Shown here piece after piece: positions 24,631-32,609 of a stretch of DNA of 37,948 nt. The DNA comes from Bacteroidales bacterium (GTDB lineage Bacteria; Bacteroidota; Bacteroidia; Bacteroidales; UBA3824). The notes below the pieces were generated by a model. The model saw only the letters and a list, made by a program, of their open reading frames with translations, was not told the origin of the DNA and searched no databases. The translations under genes and the position numbers were made by a program. The number at the start of each line of letters is the position of its first letter. Position 1 is the first letter of the stretch. The stretch covers positions 1 to 37,948 of the forward strand of contig JAGCRY010000104.1 of assembly GCA_017964465.1 (NCBI GenBank), given 5' to 3'.

Positions 24631-25746
24631 ATGAATAAGAACACCATATTTATAATAATTGTAGGATTCTTGATACTCGTTATGGCTTTTTTGCCGACGG
24701 GTTTCGAGAATCCTTCTTTGATTGACAACACTTTTTACGAGAAGGGAGAGGTCGTGGAGGTTGACAATTCAGAGTTACAGACCATTTCTGTTGTCACCAT
24801 TGGTAACCAAAGACTCAAAATCAAGATACACGGTGGAAAGTTTGACGGCAATGTGTTCCCCGCTGAAAATATCCTGAACGGACAAAAAAACATTGACAAA
24901 CTTTTTGTGCCGGGCGACTACGCGCTCACAGTCATCAAAACCGATGCCGCACACGACAAAGTTTTGACCGTGAAGGCTCAGGATTATTATCGCAGTGGTG
25001 TTGAATTAGTTTTGGCGGCGGTGTTTGTGATTGCGCTCATTGCTTTTGCGGGCAAGACGGGTTTGAAAGCCATTATGTCATTCATATTCACTGCGTTGTG
25101 CTTTTGGAAAGTGTTGCTGCCGATGTTTTTGAAAGGCGTATCTCCTGTGCCATTGGCTTTGGGCGTATCGTTTTTGACGGCTGCTGTGGTCATCCTGCTT
25201 GTGTCGGGTGTCGGGCGTAAAGGTTTGACGGCGATGTGTGGATGTTTTTGTGGCGTTGCTTTCACGGCTGTTGTGTCGTTGGTTTCGGCGCATTGGTTCA
25301 AGATTCCAGGCACGGTTCAGGATTACAGCGAGGCGTTGATTTATGGTGGTTTTTTTGACCTTGACTTGTCTGCGATATTCATTGCAACGGTGTTCATTTC
25401 GGCATCGGGCGCATTGATGGACGTTAGCACAGACATTGCAGCCTCCATCGATGAAATCCACTGCCGTCTGCCCGAACTTTCCACCAAGGAACTCATCAAA
25501 TCAGGTTTCAAAATTGCACGTCCCGTCATTGGCTCCACCACGACAACGCTTCTTTTCGCCTATTCTGGAGGTTTCACATTCGCTTTCATGGCATTCATGA
25601 GCAAGGGTATGCCCTTTGTCTGCATCGTCAATTCAAACTACATCTCCGCCGAAATACTCCATACTGTCGTCGGCAGTTTGGGACTTGTTTTGACAGCGCC
25701 GCTCACGGCTGTTGTGGGCGGAATGATATATGGACGAAAAAAGTGA
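24631..25746 (+). CDS. YibE/F family multi-pass membrane protein
   Basis: A 371-residue membrane protein. One N-terminal helix (about 5-22) precedes an extracytoplasmic beta-rich domain (about 40-120), then about seven helices (about 125-368). Motifs of the YibE/F family are clear: SGVGRKGLTAMCGC, GALMDVSTDIAASIDEI, and STTTTLLFAYSGGFTF. Its function is not established. The ATG directly abuts the TAG of the alkaline phosphatase gene, so it depends on the same transcript, and the nonsense codon upstream may reduce its expression by polarity. Confidence 0.9.
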   Translation: MNKNTIFIIIVGFLILVMAFLPTGFENPSLIDNTFYEKGEVVEVDNSELQTISVVTIGNQRLKIKIHGGKFDGNVFPAENILNGQKNIDKLFVPGDYALTVIKTDAAHDKVLTVKAQDYYRSGVELVLAAVFVIALIAFAGKTGLKAIMSFIFTALCFWKVLLPMFLKGVSPVPLALGVSFLTAAVVILLVSGVGRKGLTAMCGCFCGVAFTAVVSLVSAHWFKIPGTVQDYSEALIYGGFFDLDLSAIFIATVFISASGALMDVSTDIAASIDEIHCRLPELSTKELIKSGFKIARPVIGSTTTTLLFAYSGGFTFAFMAFMSKGMPFVCIVNSNYISAEILHTVVGSLGLVLTAPLTAVVGGMIYGRKK

Positions 25747-25799
25747 TTTTTCACTGAAGTTTTCATTTTTTTTAACAAACAACAAACGTATAAAAACAC

Positions 25800-25807
25800 T
25801 AACTTTG
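25800..25807 (+). promoter_or_regulatory. -7 box upstream of the ECF sigma gene
   Basis: TAACTTTG matches the -7 consensus 62 bp before the ATG. The 5' leader contains a short hairpin (CCGC / GCGG around 25814-25831) followed by CAGTTTTTTT, which could attenuate transcription or end the preceding gene's transcript. Confidence 0.5.
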
Positions 25808-25869
25808 CCGTCGGATGACCGCCATAATAGCGGCAGTTTTTTTCACACAAAATTACCCTCAATTCTAAA

Positions 25870-26427
25870 ATGAGCGACACCAACTACACCGACGAGGCGA
25901 TAATGGCGATGTTTGCCGACGCGAAGACGCGCGAGGCGGCATTCAGGATTATTGTCAAACAATTTGGCGCACAGTTATACAGCCGCATCCGCACCATCGT
26001 GGGTGCACACGAGGAGACAGACGATGTGTTGCAAAACACGTTTATTAAGGCGTGGAGGTCGTTGGACAGATTCCGTTTTGAGTCCTCTCTCTATACGTGG
26101 CTATTCCGCATCGCCACAAACGAGGCTCTCACATTCGTAAGGCGCAGCAAAAAGTCGGTTTCGATGTCCCTCGATGATGATGAAATGAAGATTACCGTGC
26201 CCGGAAATGATATGGAAAGTAGCGAGACCGGCGACGAAATCGCTCAGAAGCTAAGGTCTGCCGTCCAGAGACTTCCAGAGAAACAAAAACTCGTCTTCAC
26301 AATGAAGTATTATCAGGACATGAAATATGACGACATGGCGGGCATCCTGAAAACATCTGTTGGCGCTTTGAAGGCGTCATACCACTTCGCCGTAAAAAAG
26401 ATTGAAAACTTTTTGTCAATTAATTAA
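25870..26427 (+). CDS. ECF-type RNA polymerase sigma factor
   Basis: A 185-residue sigma-70 family regulator. Region 2 (about 25-95) shows ETDDVLQNTFIKAWRSLDRFR and SLYTWLFRIATNEA; region 4 (about 125-180) shows LPEKQKLVFTMKYYQDMKYDDMAGILKTS with a helix-turn-helix. No region 3, as usual for ECF sigmas. It leads a three-gene set with a small membrane protein and a Spy-like periplasmic protein, which is the expected layout of an envelope-stress circuit; that role is inference. Confidence 0.94.
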   Translation: MSDTNYTDEAIMAMFADAKTREAAFRIIVKQFGAQLYSRIRTIVGAHEETDDVLQNTFIKAWRSLDRFRFESSLYTWLFRIATNEALTFVRRSKKSVSMSLDDDEMKITVPGNDMESSETGDEIAQKLRSAVQRLPEKQKLVFTMKYYQDMKYDDMAGILKTSVGALKASYHFAVKKIENFLSIN

Positions 26428-26481
26428 ACTAAATGTCGTTTAGGAAGTCAATAGTATATAGATGAATACATTAAAAAGACA

Positions 26482-26889
26482 ATGGGCGAAACCAACAACA
26501 TAGAATGTAAGATGACATTTGAAGTCCCCGACGGGTATTTTGACACGTTGGCGGATAACGTCATGCAGCGCATCGACTTCGAGGACAGGCAGCGCAAGGG
26601 CCGTCGTGTGAAGTTTATGCGGGCTTGCGGGCTGATGGCGGCTGTTGTGGCGGGCATTGCGATATTCCTGAATGTGGGACGCACGGAGCCGACTTTCTCC
26701 GACAGCCCACAGCAGATGTTTTCGCAGCAGTATGTCACGATTATGTCACAGCAATATTCTGACATCACTGTTATTGACTTTATCAATCAAAATACCAACG
26801 AATCCGAGGCAGAAATCAATGAAGCCGCCTCTGAATACGACATCGAACTTCTGTCTATGTACGCCTCGCCCGTAAATTTCATGTATTAA
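26482..26889 (+). CDS. Small single-helix membrane protein, probable anti-sigma factor
   Basis: A 135-residue protein with a cytoplasmic N-terminal segment that contains FEVPDGYFDTLADNVMQRI, a motif typical of small Bacteroidetes proteins encoded after ECF sigma genes. One membrane helix (about 48-63, GLMAAVVAGIAIFLNV) and an acidic extracytoplasmic tail follow. It has no recognisable zinc anti-sigma motif. The position 54 bp after the sigma gene and the topology suggest it holds the sigma factor at the membrane; this is inferred from context. Confidence 0.75.
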   Translation: MGETNNIECKMTFEVPDGYFDTLADNVMQRIDFEDRQRKGRRVKFMRACGLMAAVVAGIAIFLNVGRTEPTFSDSPQQMFSQQYVTIMSQQYSDITVIDFINQNTNESEAEINEAASEYDIELLSMYASPVNFMY

Positions 26890-26924
26890 TCTCATGTTGG
26901 ACGTTTCTTTTAAATTTCCATTCA

Positions 26925-27434
26925 ATGATGACGAGGAAAATTTTACTTATAATAACTCTATTAGCCATTGTTTGCGCTAAGTCGTTCTCGCAGGACAACG
27001 GACAGGCACAGCAGTCCCAGCCGACATGGGACCAGTGCAAAAACCGTTTCAAATGTGAGAAGGTGGCGTATATCACTTCCGAAATGAAATTCACAGTGGA
27101 GGAGGCTCAAAAGTTTTGGCCGCTCTACAATCAGTATGACGCAATTTTCGACAGCATCGGCGAGGCTCGCCGCAAAAATTATGGACGGAAGGAGTGCATG
27201 AAGAATTATGACAAGATGACCGAAGCAAAGGCAGGGGACATTATTGCCAAATCGTTTGAATACGACGACCTCGAACTCCAAACGCGCCGCCGCTACCATG
27301 AGGAGCTTTCAAAACTCTTCTCTCAAAAGCAAATACTTCTCTATTACCACCTCGAACATGAATTCCGCCGTCAGAAACTCTCTGACAATAAGCCTGTAGG
27401 CAATAGTTTCGGCAAGAGTTTCAAGGACAAGTAA
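26925..27434 (+). CDS. Spy/CpxP-like periplasmic protein
   Basis: A 169-residue exported helical protein: signal peptide about 1-22 (CAKSFSQ), then charged helices. The stretch KVAYITSEMKFTVEEAQKFWPLYNQYD matches the first repeat of the LTxxQ-type Spy/CpxP group in Bacteroidetes form (x-T-x-E-E-A-x-x-F-W-P-x-Y-N-x-Y). Relatives are periplasmic chaperones or stress sensors that damp envelope-stress signalling. Third gene of the sigma cluster, 35 bp after the second. Either of two adjacent ATGs (26925, 26928) may be used. Confidence 0.8.
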   Translation: MMTRKILLIITLLAIVCAKSFSQDNGQAQQSQPTWDQCKNRFKCEKVAYITSEMKFTVEEAQKFWPLYNQYDAIFDSIGEARRKNYGRKECMKNYDKMTEAKAGDIIAKSFEYDDLELQTRRRYHEELSKLFSQKQILLYYHLEHEFRRQKLSDNKPVGNSFGKSFKDK

Positions 27435-27452
27435 CAAAAAAATCGGTAATTA

Positions 27453-27487
27453 TTTGGTATAATTGACGAGATTTTTTTATATATTTG
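27453..27487 (+). promoter_or_regulatory. Possible promoter of the 27511 gene
   Basis: TTTG (27453-27456), a rather long 23-bp spacer, and TATATTTG (27480-27487). The predicted start is about 17 nt before the ATG. Confidence 0.45.
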
Positions 27488-27510
27488 CCGTTGGAAAAAA
27501 CGATTGAGAA

Positions 27511-28002
27511 ATGTTTATACCATTATTACATTACCGCACAAAATTCGAGATATACTCCACGTTGAGTGCCGAACAGTTTTCCAAGCACATGTATGATGCC
27601 GTCAAGGAAGACCTTGAAGACGCGTATATGAACCGTCGCTGGCGTCATAACTGCCAGTACGAGTTTTCAGGCACCAATTTCCGTTTTATATGGAACGGTT
27701 TTAACAGATTCAATGGCATCAAGTCATGCCAGCTCGAAATCGCCAAAGACCTCGGCCTCGTCACCATGAGCGCAAAATATGACTTTTCGGAAGTGTTTGT
27801 GCTGTGTGCGATATTCTCGTTGATACCTTTGTGTGATTTTTGGGGATTTGGGTCTCATAGGCTGTTATTGCTCCTGATAATTTGGACTGTGTATCTCGCC
27901 AATTTCATCATCTCGTATCTGAGGCTCAACACCTATTTCAAACGCATGGTGAAGGACACTTACATCGACTTCGACAAATCTTATCAAAAGAAACTCTTAT
28001 AA
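27511..28002 (+). CDS. Uncharacterised membrane protein
   Basis: A 163-residue protein not recognised by family. Residues 1-90 are polar and probably cytosolic (KFEIYSTLSAEQFSKHMYDAV, RFIWNGFNRFNGIK). Two membrane helices follow (about 92-111 and 115-136), then a basic/acidic tail. It ends 11 bp before the aminopeptidase P gene and likely shares its transcript. Confidence 0.75.
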   Translation: MFIPLLHYRTKFEIYSTLSAEQFSKHMYDAVKEDLEDAYMNRRWRHNCQYEFSGTNFRFIWNGFNRFNGIKSCQLEIAKDLGLVTMSAKYDFSEVFVLCAIFSLIPLCDFWGFGSHRLLLLLIIWTVYLANFIISYLRLNTYFKRMVKDTYIDFDKSYQKKLL

Positions 28003-28013
28003 ACACGAACATA

Positions 28014-29783
28014 ATGAACAAAAAACTCAATAATCTCCGCGTCGCCATGAAGGATTCGGGCGTTGCGGCGTATGTCATTTTCAATACCGACCCACATAAC
28101 GATGAGTACATCCCACGCGAATACCACATCGCGGCTGCGCTCACAGGTTTCACCGGCGAAAACGCCACAGTAGTTGTCACACAGGACTTTGCGGGCGTAT
28201 GGACTGACGGCAGGTTCTACATTTCGGGCGAAATGGAACTCAAAGGCACGGAAGTAACGCTCATGAAGACAGACGACAACCTCAAAGAGCCGCCCTACGC
28301 CACTTATATTGCCGAACATCTAAAGAAAGGCGACCGTGTGGGATGTGACGGTCAACTCGTCACCGACAAACAATATCAAAGGATTAAATCCATCCTCACG
28401 CCCAAGGGCATCATCGTCGATAATTCTGTGGATTTCACGTCAGTATTTTGGATAGATCGTCCAAAGCCTTCATTTTCAGACATCTACATTCTTGATGAAA
28501 AATATGCTGGCGAGTCTCCATCATCCAAAATCGCCAAACTCCGCAAGACCAATGGCAATGCATACCAAGTTTTGACGCGCCTCGATGAAATTGCATGGCT
28601 TCTCAATCTTCGCGCCGCCGACATTGATTTTTGTCCGTTGTTCAGGGCGTTCATGGTTGTAGGCGAAAAAGATGCCGTTCTGTTTGTTCACGACGGACGC
28701 ATCAATGGAGACATAAAGGCTCACCTCGACCGCAGTGGCGTTTCTGTGAGAGGATATGACGACATCTACAATTATCTCCGTCAACTTCCCGACAATGCCA
28801 CCGTAAACATTGACCACAAGACCGCCAATTCGTTCATTGTCAGCAATGTAAATCCAAAGTGTAAAATCACAGACGCCTCAAGCCCCGTCCAAAAGTCTAA
28901 GGCGATAAAGAACGAGACCGAACTCCGCAATATCCGTCAGGCTCTTATCAAAGACGGCGTTGCAATGGAGAAATTCTTCTACAAAATGGAGCAAAAACTC
29001 GCTAAAAATGAGCCACTTACCGAAATGTCGCTTGCAAAAATGCTATTGAAGGAGCGCGAGAAGGGCGAAGGTTTCATTTCGGAGAGTTTCGGTTGTATTT
29101 CTGCATTCAACGGACACGCCGCAATGCCGCATTACGCGCCCACAAACGAGAGCGACATCCCGGTTGACAGCACAGGCGTGTATCTTGTGGATTCTGGCGG
29201 TCAATATTATGAAGGCACAACGGACATCACGCGCACCATCGCCACGACGAAAGACGGACGTTTTTCCGACAAGTTTGCACTCGACTACACTCTTGTTTTG
29301 CAGGGACATATCGAACTTGCCACGGCTATCTTCCCGGAAGGTTCGTCGGGGTCGCGTTTGGACGTCCTTGCGCGTTTCTGCATGTGGAAATATGGTCGCG
29401 ACTTCCAGCACGGTACTGGGCATGGAGTGGGGTATTGCCTCAACTGTCACGAAGGTCCTCACCGCATTTCGCCCGCCCACAATACTGTGGCACTTGTGCC
29501 GGGCATGATTGTCACCGATGAGCCGGGCATCTATATTGAAAATGAATACGGTATACGCACTGAAAACATCGTTCAAGTCGTCAAGTCTGAATATGAAGGC
29601 TTCTGCAAGTTTGATGTGCTGACGCTGTGCCATATCGACACCCGCCCAATCGTCCGCGAAATCCTCACGCAATCGCAGATAGATTTCGTGAACGACTATA
29701 ACGAGCGCGTCTTCAATACTCTTTCGCCATATCTCGATGAGGAGGAAAGGGCATATCTGAGGGAAAGGACACAGAAAATCTAA
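28014..29783 (+). CDS. Xaa-Pro aminopeptidase (M24 family, long form)
   Basis: A 589-residue cytosolic metallopeptidase removing N-terminal residues ahead of proline. Two creatinase-type N-terminal domains (about 1-300) precede the pita-bread catalytic domain (about 310-535). The metal ligands are visible in LVDSGGQYYEGTTDITRT (two Asp), GTGHGVGYCLNCHEGP (His), and TDEPGIYIENEYGIRTENI (two Glu). A short C-terminal helical extension (about 535-589) is typical of the long APP1-like form. The ATG at 28014 follows an open frame that begins inside the preceding gene; the homology starts here. Its stop overlaps that of the convergent S37 gene by 3 bp. Confidence 0.94.
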   Translation: MNKKLNNLRVAMKDSGVAAYVIFNTDPHNDEYIPREYHIAAALTGFTGENATVVVTQDFAGVWTDGRFYISGEMELKGTEVTLMKTDDNLKEPPYATYIAEHLKKGDRVGCDGQLVTDKQYQRIKSILTPKGIIVDNSVDFTSVFWIDRPKPSFSDIYILDEKYAGESPSSKIAKLRKTNGNAYQVLTRLDEIAWLLNLRAADIDFCPLFRAFMVVGEKDAVLFVHDGRINGDIKAHLDRSGVSVRGYDDIYNYLRQLPDNATVNIDHKTANSFIVSNVNPKCKITDASSPVQKSKAIKNETELRNIRQALIKDGVAMEKFFYKMEQKLAKNEPLTEMSLAKMLLKEREKGEGFISESFGCISAFNGHAAMPHYAPTNESDIPVDSTGVYLVDSGGQYYEGTTDITRTIATTKDGRFSDKFALDYTLVLQGHIELATAIFPEGSSGSRLDVLARFCMWKYGRDFQHGTGHGVGYCLNCHEGPHRISPAHNTVALVPGMIVTDEPGIYIENEYGIRTENIVQVVKSEYEGFCKFDVLTLCHIDTRPIVREILTQSQIDFVNDYNERVFNTLSPYLDEEERAYLRERTQKI

Positions 29784-31078
29784 TATCCAACCCAATTCTT
29801 CAGTTTTCCAACCACTTCAGCCCTTTGGCTGTCGGAAAGCGTCCTGATGCGGGCGAGGTGGGAGCCGCCTTTTTGTACATAGACCTTCATGTTGGATTTC
29901 TTTGAGCAGTTGAGCCAGTGCGCAACGCCCGAAGAAGTCCAGGGGTCGTATTCTCCATATATAAAAAGGTGTGTCGGGTCGTTCTTTTTGAGGAATTTGC
30001 AGGTGGTTTTATAGGCTGTGTTGTCAAATTTCACATCACGCATGTCCTCAGGCACCATCACAGCCTTCAGGTAGTTTTCGGCGGTGGGGATTGAGCGGTT
30101 GTTTTTGCCAAGGCGGCGCGTGTCATAGCCATAATATCCAAGTTCGCGCATCGCCTGGTAATAGAATGGGAGATATGAACTCGGGCATGTGAAATAGTCG
30201 GGACCAACCTCAGTAACAAGGTATTGGAACCATTTCACGTCGTTGTCGTAGTTCTTTGGCATCTGCGAGAGCGGCCTGCCCCATTGCCACAATGAAAATT
30301 CAAGCTCCAAGACCTCATAGTCGTAGATTTGGTCTATAGGCAGGTTGAAATGGTAGTTGCGGTTGACGCAGAATGTGTCCAACATCTTCACGATGTTTGG
30401 TTTGCGGCGCATGTATTCGAGTTGGACAGCCTTCATCTTTTCGCGGTCTTCCTTTGTGCCGACTTTCTTGTTGAGGAACTTTTCATGGCGTCCGTCCTCT
30501 AATGCGCGGCTGATAGGCGCAACGTATGCCACGGAAGCATCAACATCGTCAGGATACGCCGCACGGTAGTATGTGCAGGTGCTGCCGCCCTTTGAAACGC
30601 CTGTGGAAACCCACTTTTTTGTGAACACCTTGCCCAAGGTCTGGCGGATGTTATGGAGGTCGTCGTTTTCATTACCAACGGTCATATAATTCCAGTCGCA
30701 GGGCTCAGGTGTGGATTCTTTGAAATAGCGATGCTCACAGAACACGACATTTGCGTTCATGAGTTCCGAGAGTTCCTCGTTGTATGAAGGTCTCACGGCA
30801 TAGTCCGCGCTGTATCCTTCTGTTACCATCACCGTTGGACGGTCGGTGCCTTTAAGCCCAACAATGACACGCTGCTTGAATGTTCCGGCGGCGGGATTCT
30901 TGTGGTCAATTGGTTGAGTGATAAAGAGTTGGTATTTCTCCTTGAAGTTTCGGCTGTTCAGAGCCGTGATGTCGCTCACGCCCGGAAGCGTGGCGAGTTT
31001 TTTGAAGAAATCACTGTCCTGCGCCATTGCAGAAACGCTAATGGCAAGCATAAGGACGATTAGATATAGTTTTTTCAT
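29780..31078 (-). CDS. S37 family secreted peptidase (prolyl tri/tetrapeptidyl aminopeptidase type)
   Basis: A 432-residue exported alpha/beta hydrolase. Signal peptide about 1-19 (VSAMAQ) starts at the ATG at 31078; the longer open frame to 31177 runs through the promoter. The catalytic Ser162 lies in GVSKGGST; the family features YQLFITQPIDHKNP, MVTEGYSADYA, FCEHRYFKESTPEPCDW and the late Asp and His segments IYGEYDPWTSSG and KGGSHLARI are all present. S37 enzymes cut short proline-containing peptides from N-termini, a good functional match to the adjacent Xaa-Pro aminopeptidase: both would help use proline-rich peptides (inference). Confidence 0.9.
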   Translation of the reverse strand: MKKLYLIVLMLAISVSAMAQDSDFFKKLATLPGVSDITALNSRNFKEKYQLFITQPIDHKNPAAGTFKQRVIVGLKGTDRPTVMVTEGYSADYAVRPSYNEELSELMNANVVFCEHRYFKESTPEPCDWNYMTVGNENDDLHNIRQTLGKVFTKKWVSTGVSKGGSTCTYYRAAYPDDVDASVAYVAPISRALEDGRHEKFLNKKVGTKEDREKMKAVQLEYMRRKPNIVKMLDTFCVNRNYHFNLPIDQIYDYEVLELEFSLWQWGRPLSQMPKNYDNDVKWFQYLVTEVGPDYFTCPSSYLPFYYQAMRELGYYGYDTRRLGKNNRSIPTAENYLKAVMVPEDMRDVKFDNTAYKTTCKFLKKNDPTHLFIYGEYDPWTSSGVAHWLNCSKKSNMKVYVQKGGSHLARIRTLSDSQRAEVVGKLKNWVGY

Positions 31079-31110
31079 TATTCTACTGTTTTTTATGGTT
31101 ATCCAATGCG

Positions 31111-31118
31111 CAAAGGTA
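31111..31118 (-). promoter_or_regulatory. -7 box of the S37 peptidase gene
   Basis: The minus strand reads TACCTTTG, a perfect -7 consensus, 33 bp before the ATG at 31078. Confidence 0.6.
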
Positions 31119-31218
31119 ATAAAAAAAACAATACGACATGGTTTCAAAGGCAATTTGAAGGATGAAATAATTAACAAGTGTTAAATTTTAATTTTATACG
31201 AAAAAAACTCAAAAAAAA

Positions 31219-31250
31219 TTTGGAAGTGCTGAAACAATTATATATCTTTG
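31219..31250 (+). promoter_or_regulatory. Promoter of a non-coding transcript upstream of the paralog array
   Basis: TTTG (31219-31222), 20 bp, then TATCTTTG (31243-31250), a perfect consensus promoter. No open reading frame of note follows for over 300 bp; instead two terminator hairpins do. Confidence 0.75.
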
Positions 31251-31256
31251 CGTCAA

Positions 31257-31375
31257 GATAAAAAAGAAAGCATTTCATGTTGATTAGAAACTTGAATGTG
31301 GAAAATTTTTGAGTTAATAGTTTGATTTTAGGTTGTTATTTGTATTGGAATGCGTTGTGAAACGCATTCCTTTTT
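31257..31375 (+). ncRNA. Candidate small RNA 1
   Basis: A stretch of about 120 nt between a perfect promoter and an intrinsic terminator, with no credible coding frame. It contains the segment GTTAATAGTTTGATTTTAGG (31313-31332), which recurs in near-identical form before the second terminator. Bases 31279-31291 could pair with 31402-31414 (11 of 13), so a longer transcript running past the first terminator might also fold as one unit. I cannot match it to a known RNA family. Confidence 0.4.
31347..31375 (+). terminator. Intrinsic terminator of candidate RNA 1
   Basis: A perfect 10-bp stem GGAATGCGTT / AACGCATTCC with a GTGA tetraloop, followed by five T. Confidence 0.8.
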
Positions 31376-31458
31376 GGAAACTCAAAAAACTCATAAGACA
31401 TATTTCCAATCAACGAAAAACGAAATATTTGATATGGAAATAATCATTTTTATTTTCA

Positions 31459-31543
31459 TAGTTTTGTTAGGTTAATTAGTTTGTTTTAGGTTAATTTTTG
31501 GTTTTAGAGAGAGTTCGGAAGTTCCTTTCGAGCTCTCTTTTTT
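31459..31543 (+). ncRNA. Candidate small RNA 2 or second module of the same RNA
   Basis: Second copy of the module: GTTAATTAGTTTGTTTTAGG (31471-31490) followed by a U-rich stretch and a terminator. A possible own -7 box TAGTTTTG lies at 31459-31466 with TTTG 27 bp upstream, a spacing longer than ideal. It may be the tail of a 290-nt transcript or a separate RNA of about 75 nt. Confidence 0.3.
31508..31543 (+). terminator. Intrinsic terminator of the second module
   Basis: A stem of 12-13 bp with two G-U pairs (31508-31520 with 31526-31538) and a 5-nt loop, running into TTTTTT. It isolates the first paralog gene from upstream transcription, since that gene has its own promoter just after. Confidence 0.75.
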
Positions 31544-31558
31544 ATAGATGCATTTTGT

Positions 31559-31589
31559 TTTGGGAAATGAAAAAAAATGTGTAATTTTG
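31559..31589 (+). promoter_or_regulatory. Promoter of paralog gene A
   Basis: TTTG (31559-31562), 19 bp, TAATTTTG (31582-31589); start near 31596, ATG at 31619. Unlike the promoters of genes B, D and E it has no palindrome between the boxes. Confidence 0.7.
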
Positions 31590-31618
31590 TATGAAAAATT
31601 TTTTTCATCATTCTCATT

Positions 31619-32551
31619 ATGGCAACAAACGACTACTCCAGCCACTCAAAGAAGGATGTCTTTTCTGACAGCGATAACAACGACGCGCCACAAAGTGGTC
31701 AGGATGTGTGTGCCACAACGTCAGGCATCGATATTGATGGCATCATCGAAAAAAATCGCACCAACATGATTGTTCTCAAAGTCATCGTCATATTGTTCTC
31801 AATTGCCATACTATTTTTTGTTGGAATGTATGTCACAGACATTGCACCGAAGATCTGGGGCAAGATAATCGTTATAATCGTTTTTGTACTTCCTGCCTTG
31901 ACTCTATCCTTGATGTGTGGTGATTTCTTTTACAAATTGTTCATCAAAATAGTTGTAAAGCAAATCGATGCAATCAAATATTACAGAATGAGGCGCAGAA
32001 AACCGAAGGCATTAAAAAAGGTTCTGACTTTTGACGTGCCAATTTATTCAAGCAGGAATGAGAATGTTACCAAAATTGAAATAGGAGACACGACAGTTAC
32101 AGCCTCTCATTTCTGTTATACCCAAAAGGTAGGCGGCTACAGATACGGCAAAACTATAACGATTTGTCAAGGTAATTGTTATGCGGTAGATATAAAAAAC
32201 AAATTGATACCCAATGGAATATGGCTTGTTAAAAATGGACACAAATATATAAAAAAAGGCATTTATTCGCGCAAATCAAAAGGGTTCATGATATATGCCG
32301 ACACTGCCGATGCAATCAAAAACTGCTACACGAGTGACATCTGTGATATTGCAGAAAAAATATACAAAGCCGTCCGTACTCGTTTTGCCCTCTATTTTGA
32401 AAAAAACATTATGTATTATATTGATTTTAAGTCCGACGATGAATCTTTTGAAATGAAAGTGTTTGATTTCAACATTGAAAATTATTTGCGCCGCGACCTT
32501 GCAATACTCAACGACCGCATTGAGTTCTCAAAAATCCTCGCTTCCGCATAA
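31619..32551 (+). CDS. Paralog A: two-helix membrane protein with conserved N-terminal tag, DUF3137-like
   Basis: A 310-residue member of the tandem family. The N-terminal tag reads MATNDYSSHSKKDVF. A short acidic linker and the pre-membrane segment GIDIDGIIEKN follow, then two helices (about 50-72 and 80-104) and a soluble C-terminal domain (about 110-310). That domain has the order seen in its siblings and, loosely, in DUF3137: a strand with an aromatic patch (GNCYAVDI), GIWLVKNG, FMIYADTAD, a helix, then FALYFEKNIMYYI and the C-terminal helix LRRDLAILNDRIEFSKILASA. It is the most divergent copy and lacks the FWGDD end of the tag. No enzyme motif is seen; function unknown. Confidence 0.8.
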   Translation: MATNDYSSHSKKDVFSDSDNNDAPQSGQDVCATTSGIDIDGIIEKNRTNMIVLKVIVILFSIAILFFVGMYVTDIAPKIWGKIIVIIVFVLPALTLSLMCGDFFYKLFIKIVVKQIDAIKYYRMRRRKPKALKKVLTFDVPIYSSRNENVTKIEIGDTTVTASHFCYTQKVGGYRYGKTITICQGNCYAVDIKNKLIPNGIWLVKNGHKYIKKGIYSRKSKGFMIYADTADAIKNCYTSDICDIAEKIYKAVRTRFALYFEKNIMYYIDFKSDDESFEMKVFDFNIENYLRRDLAILNDRIEFSKILASA

Positions 32552-32558
32552 AATATTT

Positions 32559-32589
32559 TTTGCCATTTGCGCAAATTGTACTAAATTGC
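32559..32589 (+). promoter_or_regulatory. Repeated promoter cassette of paralog B with palindromic operator
   Basis: TTTG (32559-32562), then CCATTTGCGCAAATTG (32563-32578; a 12-bp perfect palindrome at its core), then TAAATTGC (32582-32589) as an imperfect -7 box 19 bp after TTTG. The same cassette precedes D and E. Confidence 0.55.
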
Positions 32590-32609
32590 AGTGCAAAAAA
32601 AACGACACT

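Noticed and set aside
25812..25840. Hairpin plus T run before the ECF sigma gene as a firm terminator
   Set aside because: The stem is only 4 bp with a 7-nt loop, too weak to list on its own; mentioned with the promoter.
29043..29795. Minus-strand open frame of 250 codons opposite aminopeptidase P
   Set aside because: Antisense shadow of the conserved catalytic domain; no start region or family features.
31257..31543. A CRISPR-like or known 6S/riboswitch RNA
   Set aside because: Only two imperfect module copies with different terminators and no regular repeat-spacer pattern; the fold could not be matched to a named RNA class by eye.
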